Assembly: GCA_000737985.1 (NCBI GenBank)
Contig: JNVT01000135.1
Coordinates: forward strand, 62,001 to 126,000
DNA: 64,000 bases
Direction of reading: 5' to 3'
From: Gammaproteobacteria bacterium MFB021
GTDB taxonomy: Bacteria > Pseudomonadota > Gammaproteobacteria > Pseudomonadales > Halomonadaceae
Of this stretch, positions 54,117-62,290 are shown one piece after another. The position numbers and the translations under genes are program-made. Each line of letters begins with the position of its first letter. The first letter of the stretch is position 1. The notes below the pieces were generated by a model. The model ran no database searches, had not been told where the DNA came from, and saw only the letters and a list, made by a program, of their open reading frames with translations.

Positions 54117-55556
54117 ATGCCCTCGTTTCTCTCCCCCGATGCGATCCGCGACCGCTTCTCGCGCGCCATGTCGGCGATGTATCAGACAGAAGTCCCTCAG
54201 TACGGCACGCTCCTGGAGCTGGTCGAGACCGTCAATCGCGAGACCCTCGCCGGCGACCCCGAGCTGGCCGCCAGACTCGAGGCCCACGATGACCTGGCAC
54301 GCCTCGGCGTCGAGCGCCACGGCGCCATTCGCGTGGGCACGGCGGCGGAGCTGGCCGGGCTGCGCCGGCTGTTCGCGGTGATGGGCATGCAGCCGGTGGG
54401 CTACTACGACCTCTCCGCGGCGGGGGTGCCGGTTCATTCCACCGCCTTCCGCCCGGTGGACGACGCCGCGCTGGCGCGCAACCCGTTCCGCGTCTTCACC
54501 TCGCTGCTGCGCCTGGAGCTGATCGAGGATAGTCAGCTGCGCGAGCGCGCCGCCGGCATCCTCGAGGCCCGCCAGATCTTCACCCCGGAGGCGCTGGCGC
54601 TGATCGAGCGCCATGAAGCCCAGGGTGGGCTGAGCGAGGACGACGCCGAGCGCTTCGTCGCCGCCGCGCTGGAGACCTTCCGCTGGCACCGCGAGGCGAC
54701 CGTCGACTGGCCCACCTACTGCGCCCTGCACGACCAGCACCGGCTGATCGCCGACGTGGTCTGCTTCCGCGGCCCGCATATCAACCACCTGACCCCGCGC
54801 ACCCTCGACATCGACGCGGTGCAGCGGCGCATGCCCGAGGCCGGGATCACCCCCAAGGCGGTGATCGAGGGTCCGCCCCGGCGCGCCTGCCCGATTCTGC
54901 TGCGCCAGACCAGCTTCAAGGCGCTGGAGGAGGAGATTCGTTTCGCCGATCGCCAGCAGGGCTCCCACAGCGCGCGCTTCGGCGAGATCGAGCAGCGTGG
55001 CATGGCGCTGACGCCGGCCGGGCGCGAGCGCTACGACCGCCTGCTGGCGACCGCCCGCGAGCGCAGCCAGGGCCTCGACAACGCCGCCCACCAGCAGCTG
55101 CTCGACGACGTCTTCACGGCGTTCCCCGACGACCTGACTGAGCTGCGCCGCCACGGCCTGGCCTACTTCGATTACCGCCTGACCCCGGCGGGCGAGGCGG
55201 TCAGAGAGGCAGCGGGGGGTGGGGAAACGGCGGACCTGGCAGCCGTGGATCTGGCCACAGTGGATCTGGAAGCGGCGATCGCCCGCGGCTGGGTCAGCGC
55301 CCAGCCGATCACCTACGAGGACTTCCTGCCGGTGAGTGCGGCCGGTATCTTCCAGTCCAATCTCGGTGACGCGCGCAGCGACAGCTACGCCGGTCACGCC
55401 AATCGCGACGACTTCGATCAGGCGCTGGGGGCGCCGGTGATCGACGAGCTGGCGCTCTATGCCCGGCGCGAGGCGGCATCACGCCAGCGCGTGATGCACG
55501 CCCTGAGGCTCGAAGCCCCGCGCACCGAAGGCGTCGGCTCAGAAACGCTTGGCTGA
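54117..55556 (+). CDS. hglS: 2-oxoadipate dioxygenase/decarboxylase HglS (DUF1338)
   Basis: 479 residues, DUF1338/YdcJ family. It converts 2-oxoadipate to D-2-hydroxyglutarate with Fe(II) and O2 in lysine catabolism. Recognisable blocks: GYYDLSAAGVPVHSTAFRPV (metal His), FRWHREATVDWPTY, VCFRGPHINHLTPRTLDID and PPRRACPILLRQTSF. CAGGAGA precedes ATG 54117. The 3' end overlaps the convergent D-amino-acid dehydrogenase gene by 18 bases. Confidence 0.94.
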   Translation: MPSFLSPDAIRDRFSRAMSAMYQTEVPQYGTLLELVETVNRETLAGDPELAARLEAHDDLARLGVERHGAIRVGTAAELAGLRRLFAVMGMQPVGYYDLSAAGVPVHSTAFRPVDDAALARNPFRVFTSLLRLELIEDSQLRERAAGILEARQIFTPEALALIERHEAQGGLSEDDAERFVAAALETFRWHREATVDWPTYCALHDQHRLIADVVCFRGPHINHLTPRTLDIDAVQRRMPEAGITPKAVIEGPPRRACPILLRQTSFKALEEEIRFADRQQGSHSARFGEIEQRGMALTPAGRERYDRLLATARERSQGLDNAAHQQLLDDVFTAFPDDLTELRRHGLAYFDYRLTPAGEAVREAAGGGETADLAAVDLATVDLEAAIARGWVSAQPITYEDFLPVSAAGIFQSNLGDARSDSYAGHANRDDFDQALGAPVIDELALYARREAASRQRVMHALRLEAPRTEGVGSETLG

Positions 55557-56774
55557 ATAGGGCGCAGGCTCGATATAGGGCGTCTCGCCGCACATCATCT
55601 CCGCCAGCAGCCGCCCCGAGGCCGGCCCCAGAGTGAAGCCCTGATGGGCGTGGCCGAAGTGGAACCACAGCCCGGCATGCTTGGGCGCCGGGCCGATCAC
55701 CGGTTTCATGTCCGGTGTGCACGGCCGCGCGCCGAGCCACGGGGTCTGCTCGACCGCATCGCCGATCGCCAAAAGCTCGCGCGCGACGCGCTCGGCCTTG
55801 CTCGACTGCAGCGGGGTGGCGCGGGCGTCGAGACGTGCGAACTCGGCGCCGGTGGTGATGCGCAGGCCGCGATTCATCGGCGCCAGCATGATGCCGTTCT
55901 CGGCATCCAGCATCGCCATGCTCAGCGGCGTCGGCATGTCATAGTGGCGGTGGTAGCCGCGCTTGACGAACAGCGGCAGGTGGTAATCGAAGCGCCGCAG
56001 CAGCTCGTCGGACCACGGGCCCAGCGCCACTACCGCCTCGCCGGCCTCGACCGGGCCTTCGCTGGTGGTCACCCGCCAACCGGCGCCGTGACGTTCGAGG
56101 GTCGCGGCGTCGCCGCTGACGAAGGCGCCGCCGCGGGCCTGGAACAGACCGGCGTAGCTCGCCACCAGCGCGCCGGGGTCGCGTACCGACCACGGCTGGG
56201 TCCAGTGCACTGCACCCGCCAGGCGCTGGGTCAGCCCCGGTTCCAGCCGCGCCAGCTCGTCGCCGCTGACCGGGGCATGCTCGACCCCGTACTCCTGGGC
56301 CAGCCGTTCGGCATTGGCCAGGCCCTTCTCCAGCGCCGCCTGGCTGCGGTAGGCGGTGCGCCAGCCGCTCTTGCGCACCAATGCCCCGGCGCCGGCCTCC
56401 TCGATCAGGCTGTCGTGCTCGCTCAGGCAGTGGGCGATCAGCCGGCTGTACTCCCGCGCCACCTGGGCGTAGCGCGACGGCGAGGACCACCACCAGTACT
56501 GCGCCAGCGGCGAGGCCAGATGCGGCAGCGCCGAGGGGTGGTAGTTGACGTCGATGCCGCCCTTGCGTGCGACCTTGAAGATCATGCGGCTGTCGTGCGG
56601 GAAGGGGTAAGGCTCCACCGCCTCGCGCTGGATCAGGCCGGCGTTGCCGTAGGAGGTCTCCTCCCCCGGCGCGCGGCGATCCACCAGCACCACGTTGCGC
56701 CCACGCCGCTGCAACTGCAGCGCGGTCGACACCCCGATCATGCCGGCCCCCAGCACCACCACATCCGCTTGCAT
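55539..56774 (-). CDS. FAD-dependent D-amino acid dehydrogenase
   Basis: 411 residues, DadA-like. Dinucleotide motif VVVLGAGMIGVSTALQLQRRG, TSYGNAGLIQREAVEPYPFP, C-terminal FHFGHAHQGFTLGPASGRLL. In this neighbourhood it could oxidise D-lysine to piperideine-2-carboxylate (AmaD role) and feed the pathway. ATG 56774 is chosen because GAGGAG lies five bases upstream; an in-frame GTG at 56780 would fall on that site. Upstream lies a 19-bp tandem array. Confidence 0.87.
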   Translation of the reverse strand: MQADVVVLGAGMIGVSTALQLQRRGRNVVLVDRRAPGEETSYGNAGLIQREAVEPYPFPHDSRMIFKVARKGGIDVNYHPSALPHLASPLAQYWWWSSPSRYAQVAREYSRLIAHCLSEHDSLIEEAGAGALVRKSGWRTAYRSQAALEKGLANAERLAQEYGVEHAPVSGDELARLEPGLTQRLAGAVHWTQPWSVRDPGALVASYAGLFQARGGAFVSGDAATLERHGAGWRVTTSEGPVEAGEAVVALGPWSDELLRRFDYHLPLFVKRGYHRHYDMPTPLSMAMLDAENGIMLAPMNRGLRITTGAEFARLDARATPLQSSKAERVARELLAIGDAVEQTPWLGARPCTPDMKPVIGPAPKHAGLWFHFGHAHQGFTLGPASGRLLAEMMCGETPYIEPAPYSAKRF

Positions 56775-56783
56775 AGCCACTCC

Positions 56784-56878
56784 TCAGCCCTTGAGTACTT
56801 ACTCAGCCCTTGAACACCTACTCAGCCCTTGAACACCTACTCGGCCCTTGAACACCTACTCGGCCCTTGAACGCGTCG
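56784..56878. repeat. 19-bp tandem repeat, five units
   Basis: Five units of TCRGCCCTTGAACACCTAC (first and last diverged) start nine bases upstream of the D-amino-acid dehydrogenase start codon, and include its ribosome-binding region. On the transcribed strand each unit reads GTAGGTGTTCAAGGGCTGA. Copy number could change leader length or translation. The rest of 56775-57325 (551 bp without a gene) holds the type 2 hairpin repeat and about 215 bp (56879-57094) in which I see nothing. Confidence 0.85.
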
Positions 56879-57094
56879 ACAGTATCGCCCACGGGTCAAC
56901 GCCGATGCCGCCCCAGTGACGGCCCCGCACCGAGCCCTGTCATCCCCATGAAAGTCGATGATAACAGCAACCCCGGCGCAACCAAGGGCTGCAGGCACGA
57001 CCACCCGCTCAGTCGGGATCTGCGTCGGCGGCCTGGACTTTACGCCGGCCGACTCGCCATGATGCGGTGATCATCGGTGAAGTCCATGCCCGCG

Positions 57095-57241
57095 CTAGGT
57101 TCTGTACGAAAACTACCTACGCTCGGCAATACGGCGTTAAAAATCGGCTCAAAATGCTCATTTACACCTCGTAAACTCCGCGTTTTCGCCGATTTTTGCC
57201 TTGTCTTGCCTTCGCTCGCTGATTTTTCGTACAAACCCTAG
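57095..57241. repeat. Long-hairpin intergenic repeat, type 2, copy B
   Basis: 147 bp. Terminal inverted repeats CTAGGTTCTGTACGAAAA at 57095-57112 and complement at 57224-57241 (16/18). The interior is clearly homologous to the copy at 48307-48449, same orientation, but the terminal arms are different while still self-complementary. GGCGTTAAAAATCGGC and GCCGATTTTTGCC also pair, so the whole unit forms one long hairpin. Confidence 0.8.
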
Positions 57242-57325
57242 GCGCCGTGGCGCCGCGGTCTTGGCGTCATCCCCCGGCCACGCCGGTCTGGGTCGACCGA
57301 TCCCTGCCATCAAACGGAGAGTTCC

Positions 57326-58312
57326 ATGCGCAAGCGTATCCTGGCCTATCGCCGTCTCGACGAGCAGCAGCTCGACCAGCTCCGCGAGCGCTATCAGGTC
57401 GACTACTTCGGCAAGCTCGCCTCCGCCGACGACCCGGCATTCCGTGAGGCGCTGGGCCAGGCCCACGGGCTGATCGGCGCGGGGGTGAAGATCACTTCCG
57501 AGCTGCTCGACGCGGCGCCGAATCTCGAGACCATCTCGAGCATTTCGGTGGGCGTGGACAGCTATCCGGTCGAAGAGCTGACCCGGCGCGGCATCCTGCT
57601 CAGCCACACCCCGGACGTGCTCACCGAGACCACCGCCGACACCGGCTTCGCGCTGATCATGGCGAGCGCCCGGCGGGTGGTAGAACTGGCCGAGTACGTC
57701 AAGCGCGGCGAGTGGCAGGCGAGTATCGGCGCCGAGCAGTTCGGCACCGACGTGCATGGCAAGACCCTGGGCATGATCGGCTTCGGCCGGATCGGCCAGG
57801 CGATCGCCCGCCGCGGCGCGCTGGGCTTCGGCATGCGCGTGCTCTACGCCAAGGCCTCGCCCAAACCGGCGCTGGAGCAGGAACTGGGAGCACGCCACTG
57901 CGAGCTGGACGAGCTGCTGCGCGAGGCCGACTTCGTCTGTGCGATCGTGCCGCTCAACGCCGACACCCGGCACCTGATCGGCGCGGCCGAGTTTGCGCGC
58001 ATGAAGTCGAGCGCGATCTTCATCAATCTGGCCCGCGGCGAGGTGGTCGACGAAGCGGCGATGATCGAGGCCCTCGAACGCGGCGAGATCCGCGGCGCCG
58101 GTCTCGACGTGTTCGCGCAGGAGCCGCTGCCGGCCGACTCGCCGCTGCCGCGCATGGCCAACGTGGTCGCCCTGCCGCACATCGGCTCGGCCACCCACGA
58201 GACACGCACCGCCATGGCCCAGCGCGCCGTCGACAACCTGCTGCTGGCGCTGGAGGGCAAACGCTCGCTCAGTCCGTTCAACCCCGAAGCGTGGTCCGAA
58301 CGGCTCGGCTGA
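57326..58312 (+). CDS. ghrB: 2-hydroxyacid dehydrogenase (GhrB-like)
   Basis: 328 residues, D-isomer-specific 2-hydroxyacid dehydrogenase. NAD(P) motif GKTLGMIGFGRIGQAIARR, catalytic Arg in INLARGEVVDE and His in PHIGSATHETR. GhrB reduces glyoxylate, hydroxypyruvate and 2-ketogluconate. CGGAGAG precedes ATG 57326. Given the neighbouring HglS, activity on 2-hydroxyglutarate/2-oxoglutarate is conceivable but unsupported by sequence. Confidence 0.87.
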   Translation: MRKRILAYRRLDEQQLDQLRERYQVDYFGKLASADDPAFREALGQAHGLIGAGVKITSELLDAAPNLETISSISVGVDSYPVEELTRRGILLSHTPDVLTETTADTGFALIMASARRVVELAEYVKRGEWQASIGAEQFGTDVHGKTLGMIGFGRIGQAIARRGALGFGMRVLYAKASPKPALEQELGARHCELDELLREADFVCAIVPLNADTRHLIGAAEFARMKSSAIFINLARGEVVDEAAMIEALERGEIRGAGLDVFAQEPLPADSPLPRMANVVALPHIGSATHETRTAMAQRAVDNLLLALEGKRSLSPFNPEAWSERLG

Positions 58313-58403
58313 ACGCCAGACAGGGCGCGATGCACGACACCACGGCGCGGCGGGGATGTGCGCGAGCACACTGTTCGCTCGGGCCGACTTCATCGGTCAA
58401 AAA

Positions 58404-58506
58404 GTGTGCAATTCGCACACCGCGGCGCGCCCTGCCTTGTCAAGCCGAAGCGCGGCGACTAAAGTTGGCAGGCGTCATTGAAAACAGTGTTCCGTAACCT
58501 TATCTC
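58404..58506 (+). promoter_or_regulatory. Promoter region of the HAD gene with a GTGTGC palindrome
   Basis: This is the informative part of a 306-bp gap (58313-58618). A perfect inverted repeat GTGTGC-AATTC-GCACAC lies at 58404-58420, an operator-like site. Two sigma-70-like pairs follow: TTGTCA (58437-58442), 17 bases, TAAAGT (58460-58465); and TTGAAA (58478-58483), 17 bases, TATCTC (58501-58506). The rest of the gap shows no further structure. Confidence 0.4.
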
Positions 58507-58618
58507 AACAATGAGGTCGCGGTGCCGATAACCGGGATACTGGCGCAACGGCCAACGACCCGCCGGCTCTAGCCGCCGGTCACCCCTTTCACTGACAGCG
58601 CCCTCGAGGCGACCCATC

Positions 58619-59299
58619 ATGCCCGACCCGCTCTGCTTGCTTTTCGATTGCGACGGCACCCTGGTCGACAGCGAACCGCTGCTGGCCGAGATCATGGCCA
58701 AGTACCTCACCCAGGCCGGTCTTCCGTTTCGCCCCCTCGATTACATGAACGACTTTCGCGGCGCGCGCTTCGCCAGCATCGTGGCGCATCTCGAACGCGC
58801 CTACGGCGAAATCGACCCCACGCTGCGCGAAGAGACCGAGCGGGACATGCGCCGTGAAATGAACGAGCGCATGCTCAACGAGCTCGCGCCGATCGAAGGC
58901 GCCGCCGGTGCCCTCGATGCGCTGGACGGGCTGCCGCGCTGCGTCGCCTCCAACGGCCCCGAGCACAAGATCCGCCGCGCGCTCGACAGCACCGGACTAC
59001 GCCACTTCTTCGATGATCATATCTACAGCGCCTACAGCGTGGGCAGCTGGAAGCCCGACCCCGGCCTGTTTCTGCACGCCGGTCGCGACATGGGCTTCGA
59101 CCCGAGCCATTGCGTGGTGATCGACGATGCCCAGGTCGGCGTGCGCGCTGCGCTGGCCGCCGGCATGCGGGTGATACACATCAACCGCTTCCCCGAGCGC
59201 GAAGCCACACCGGCAGGCGCCATCGCCATCGGCCACATGCGCGAACTGCCTGGCGCCGTCGAGCGCCTGCTACCCACGCTCGCCGCCAACCACGCCTGA
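58619..59299 (+). CDS. HAD-IA family phosphatase (YieH-like)
   Basis: 226 residues. HAD motif I DCDGTLVDSEPLL (two Asp), motif II ASNGP, motif III Lys in SVGSWKPDPGLFLHA, motif IV VVIDDAQVGVRAALAAGM. Close to YieH-type phosphatases of 6-phosphogluconate/phosphoenolpyruvate. The start has GAGGCGACCC upstream. Confidence 0.88.
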   Translation: MPDPLCLLFDCDGTLVDSEPLLAEIMAKYLTQAGLPFRPLDYMNDFRGARFASIVAHLERAYGEIDPTLREETERDMRREMNERMLNELAPIEGAAGALDALDGLPRCVASNGPEHKIRRALDSTGLRHFFDDHIYSAYSVGSWKPDPGLFLHAGRDMGFDPSHCVVIDDAQVGVRAALAAGMRVIHINRFPEREATPAGAIAIGHMRELPGAVERLLPTLAANHA

Positions 59300-59313
59300 T
59301 AGCGGCTCGCTCT

Positions 59314-59333
59314 CCCGCCGCGGCGTCGGCGGG
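59314..59333 (+). terminator. Short hairpin after the HAD gene
   Basis: CCCGCCG and CGGCGGG form a 7-bp stem with a 6-base loop, 14 bases after the stop. No T run follows, so termination here is only possible. Confidence 0.4.
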
Positions 59334-59399
59334 CAGCGCTCGTCCGGGCCCGGCCGAGCGCGCTATCATGGCGTCTCAGCCATTGCAGCGGAGCCCTTC

Positions 59400-59774
59400 A
59401 TGCCCTCCCTCCAGGATCAGTTGCGCGGTCTGGTCTACTCCACCGAGCACGGTGAGACCTGCCCCGCATGCCGCCAGGCGCTCGCCGAGTGCCGCTGTCA
59501 GGCCGACGCCGAGGCCGAGCGTCTCGCCGCACTCGACGGGATCGTGCGTATCCGCCGCGAAACCAGCGGTCGCAAGGGCAAGGGCGTGACCACGATCGAA
59601 GGCGTCCCCCTTGCCCAAGAGGAACTCAAGGCGCTGGCCAAGGTATTGAAGAAGCGCTGCGGCACCGGCGGCGCGCTCAAGGCAGGCGTGATCGAGATTC
59701 AGGGCGACCATCGCGAGGTGCTCAAGCGCGAGCTGGAAACCCGCGGCTATACGGTCAAGCTGGCCGGCGGCTGA
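59400..59774 (+). CDS. yciH: Sui1/eIF1-like translation factor YciH
   Basis: 124 residues. The N-terminal segment has a possible metal knot (CPACRQALAECRC); the SUI1 domain follows (VRIRRETSGRKGKGVTTIEGVPL, LKKRCGTGGALKAGVIEIQGDHRE). YciH is thought to influence initiation fidelity on the ribosome. Typical length. Single gene followed by a lipoprotein gene 68 bp away. Confidence 0.93.
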   Translation: MPSLQDQLRGLVYSTEHGETCPACRQALAECRCQADAEAERLAALDGIVRIRRETSGRKGKGVTTIEGVPLAQEELKALAKVLKKRCGTGGALKAGVIEIQGDHREVLKRELETRGYTVKLAGG

Positions 59775-59842
59775 GGAATTTATCGCCGCCACGCCTGTCT
59801 CAAAGCCAGCCTCCCGCTCGCTATCTCAGGAGATCGCATCCC

Positions 59843-60274
59843 ATGCCGCTACCCGCCCTTTCGCGCGGTGTCCGTTCGGCCGCCGTCTTGCTGGCTGTCG
59901 CCCTGCTGGCCGGCTGCGCCGGGGGGCCGCAGTTCGAGACCCTAGCCGCCCGGGTGGTCTCCGAGAACCCGGTCACCCTGCCCGCCGATGCCACCCTGGA
60001 AGTGCAGCTCGAAGACGTCACCCACGGCGACGTGGTGGCCAGCAGCCGTTACGAGCAGCTCGGCCAGCTGCCGCTGCCGGTCACGCTGCAGTATCTGCCC
60101 GACGCCATCGCGCGTGACGACATCTACCAGCTCAGTGCCCAGATTCGCAGCCATGGGCGCATCCTCTACCTGAGCCAGAAACCGGTAGCAGTGTTCGGCC
60201 GCCACGATCCGGCGGAGCCCGACATTCCGGTGGTGCCGACCGGGGCCGACGCGCTTGCCCCCTCGGCACCCTGA
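59843..60274 (+). CDS. YbaY-like lipoprotein
   Basis: 143 residues. Lipoprotein signal peptide ending LLAVALLAGC with Cys at about residue 24, then a YbaY (type III secretion lipoprotein chaperone-like) beta domain: LPADATLEVQLEDVTHGDVVASSRYEQLGQLPLPVTLQYLPDAI and RILYLSQKPVAVFG. It sits in the inner or outer membrane facing the periplasm. Function not established. AGGAGA lies upstream of ATG 59843. Confidence 0.87.
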   Translation: MPLPALSRGVRSAAVLLAVALLAGCAGGPQFETLAARVVSENPVTLPADATLEVQLEDVTHGDVVASSRYEQLGQLPLPVTLQYLPDAIARDDIYQLSAQIRSHGRILYLSQKPVAVFGRHDPAEPDIPVVPTGADALAPSAP

Positions 60275-60359
60275 AGCGCCCACCCCGGCGGCATTGGCTT
60301 GATGCCCGGGCGAAAACAGACCACGCTGATTCGACTGTCATTCCTCGATGGAGACGAGC

Positions 60360-61352
60360 ATGGAAACGCGTAAGCTACCCGGTACCGATATCGAGATGTC
60401 CCGCGTGGGCCTGGGCACCTGGGCCATGGGCGGACGCATGTGGGGCGGCACCGACGATCCCAATGCCATCCGCACCATTCACGCCGCCATCGATCAGGGC
60501 ATCACGCTGATCGATACCGCTCCGGCCTATGGCTTCGGCCACTCCGAGGAGGTGGTGGGCAAGGCGGTCGCCGAGAGCGGCCAGCGCGAGCGGCTGGTGC
60601 TGGCGACCAAGGCGGGGCTGGAGTGGTACGACGACGACAGCCTGGCCCGCAACGCCACCGCCAAGCGGTTGGAAAAGGAGCTCGACGACTCGCTGCGGCG
60701 GCTCAAGACCGACACCATCGACATCTACCAGATCCACTGGCCCGACCCGCTGGTGGAGATCGCCGAGACCGCCGAGGCGATGGCGCGCTTTCATCAGGCG
60801 GGCAAGATCCGCGCCATCGGGGTCAGCAACTTCTCCCCCGAACAGTGCGAGACCTTCCGCGAGGTGGCGCCGCTGCATACGTTGCAGCCCCCGTACAACC
60901 TGTTCGAGCGCGACATCGACGAGCAGATCCTGCCCTATGCCGAAGACAACGACCTGACCCTGCTCACCTACGGCGCGCTCTGCCGCGGCTTGCTCAGCGG
61001 CAAGATGCACAGTGACTCCACCTTCTCCGGCGACGACCTGCGCAACAAGGACCCCAAGTTCCAGTCGCCGCGCTTCGCGCAGTACCTGGCCGCGGTGAAG
61101 GATCTCGAAGCGCTGGCCCAAGAGCGCCACGGCAAGTCGGTGCTGGCCCTGGCGGTGCGCTGGATTCTCGACCGCTCGCCCAACATCGTGGCGCTGTGGG
61201 GCGCACGCAAGCCGGCTCAGGTCGACCCGGTCGGCGACATCAGCGGCTGGCAACTGAGCGATCGCGACCTGGCCGATATCGATGCGCTGCTCGCCGAGCA
61301 CATCAAGGACCCGGTCGGGCCCGAGTTCATGGCCCCGCCGACTCGCCGCTGA
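60360..61352 (+). CDS. Aldo/keto reductase
   Basis: 330 residues, AKR (beta/alpha)8 barrel. Catalytic Asp/Tyr in DTAPAYGFGHSEEVVG, Lys in LATKAG, His in QIHWPDP; cofactor loop at the C-terminus (LWGARKPAQVDPVG). ATG 60360 is preferred over 60348 because GGAGA sits just before it. Substrate unknown (general NADPH-dependent carbonyl reduction). The 3' end overlaps the convergent sirtuin gene by 26 bases. Confidence 0.88.
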   Translation: METRKLPGTDIEMSRVGLGTWAMGGRMWGGTDDPNAIRTIHAAIDQGITLIDTAPAYGFGHSEEVVGKAVAESGQRERLVLATKAGLEWYDDDSLARNATAKRLEKELDDSLRRLKTDTIDIYQIHWPDPLVEIAETAEAMARFHQAGKIRAIGVSNFSPEQCETFREVAPLHTLQPPYNLFERDIDEQILPYAEDNDLTLLTYGALCRGLLSGKMHSDSTFSGDDLRNKDPKFQSPRFAQYLAAVKDLEALAQERHGKSVLALAVRWILDRSPNIVALWGARKPAQVDPVGDISGWQLSDRDLADIDALLAEHIKDPVGPEFMAPPTRR

Positions 61353-62205
61353 GCGCGGCTGCTGGCGGCACCCGTGCCGCCAGCAGCGCTGTCAGCGTGG
61401 GCCCGATCGGCGCGCTGACCTTGAGCGCATAGAGCGCATCGGCGCGCGTCCGCCCCAGGTTGAGACAGGCGATCGGCTTGCCCAACCGCGCGGCGTGACG
61501 GGCAAAGCGGTAGCCCGAATAGACCATCAGCGACGACCCCACCACCAGCATGGCCGGCGCCCGTTCGAGGGCATCGAATGCCGCCTGCACCCGCGCCTTG
61601 GGCACGTTGTCGCCGAAGAAAACCACGTCCGGCTTGAGAATGCCGACACCGCAGCGCTGGCAGTCGGGCACCCCGAAATCGATGAAATCGACACCCTCGA
61701 GATCGGCATCACCATCCGGCGCCACCGCCGCCGGCAGGTCGAGCCAGCGCGGATTTCGCCGTGCCAGTTCGTCGTGCAGCGCATGGCGCATCAGCGTCGC
61801 GCCGCACTGCATGCAGACCACCAGATCGGCCTGACCGTGAAGGTCGATCACCCGCTGCGAGCCGGCGCGCTGATGCAGGCCATCGACGTTCTGGGTCACC
61901 AGCTGCGAGATACCGCCCCCGGCCTCCAGCGCCGCCAGGGCACGATGCGCCTCCCCCGGCCGCGCCGCGGCGAGGGCGCGGAACCCGACCAGGCTGCGCG
62001 CCCAGTAGCGCTGGCGCACCGCCCGGCTGGCCATGAACGCCTGGTGGCTGACCGGCGGCGGTCGCTTCCACGCCCCGCTGGCATCGCGGTAGTCGGGAAT
62101 GCCGCTGGCGGTGCTCACGCCCGCTCCGGTGAGCACGAATAGCCCAGGATGACGAGCGAGGAAGGCTCCCAGCGCCTCGACGCCCGCCGCCGACGTGTCG
62201 CACAT
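61327..62205 (-). CDS. NAD-dependent protein deacetylase (sirtuin)
   Basis: 292 residues, class II bacterial sirtuin. NAD motif GAGVSTASGIPDYRD, TQNVDGLHQRAG with catalytic His in VIDLHGQADLVVC, zinc cysteines CMQCG and CQRCG, GSSLMVYSGYRF. It removes acyl groups from lysines, including acetyl-CoA synthetase. Its last codons include the hairpin that follows the aldo/keto reductase gene. Confidence 0.92.
   Translation of the reverse strand: MCDTSAAGVEALGAFLARHPGLFVLTGAGVSTASGIPDYRDASGAWKRPPPVSHQAFMASRAVRQRYWARSLVGFRALAAARPGEAHRALAALEAGGGISQLVTQNVDGLHQRAGSQRVIDLHGQADLVVCMQCGATLMRHALHDELARRNPRWLDLPAAVAPDGDADLEGVDFIDFGVPDCQRCGVGILKPDVVFFGDNVPKARVQAAFDALERAPAMLVVGSSLMVYSGYRFARHAARLGKPIACLNLGRTRADALYALKVSAPIGPTLTALLAARVPPAAALSGESAGP
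61358..61387 (+). terminator. Strong hairpin after aldo/keto reductase, within sirtuin 3' end
   Basis: GCTGCTGGCGGCAC (61358-61371) and its complement (61374-61387) with only two bases between; the effective stem is 13 bp with a 4-base loop. It starts six bases after the reductase stop codon and is inside the sirtuin coding sequence on the opposite strand, encoding part of its A/P/V-rich C-terminus. Confidence 0.65.
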
Positions 62206-62290
62206 GCTTTTTGCCCTCGATCGGTGATAGAAAGGGAGCCATCCGACTCCTAATAGACTGTGTCCCGCGGAGACGCAGCACGGCTGCCCG

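Noticed and set aside
58466-58482. Possible sigma-54 promoter (TTGGCA...TTG) before the HAD gene
   Set aside because: The second element is shifted by one base relative to the GG-N10-GC spacing and lacks the GC dinucleotide.
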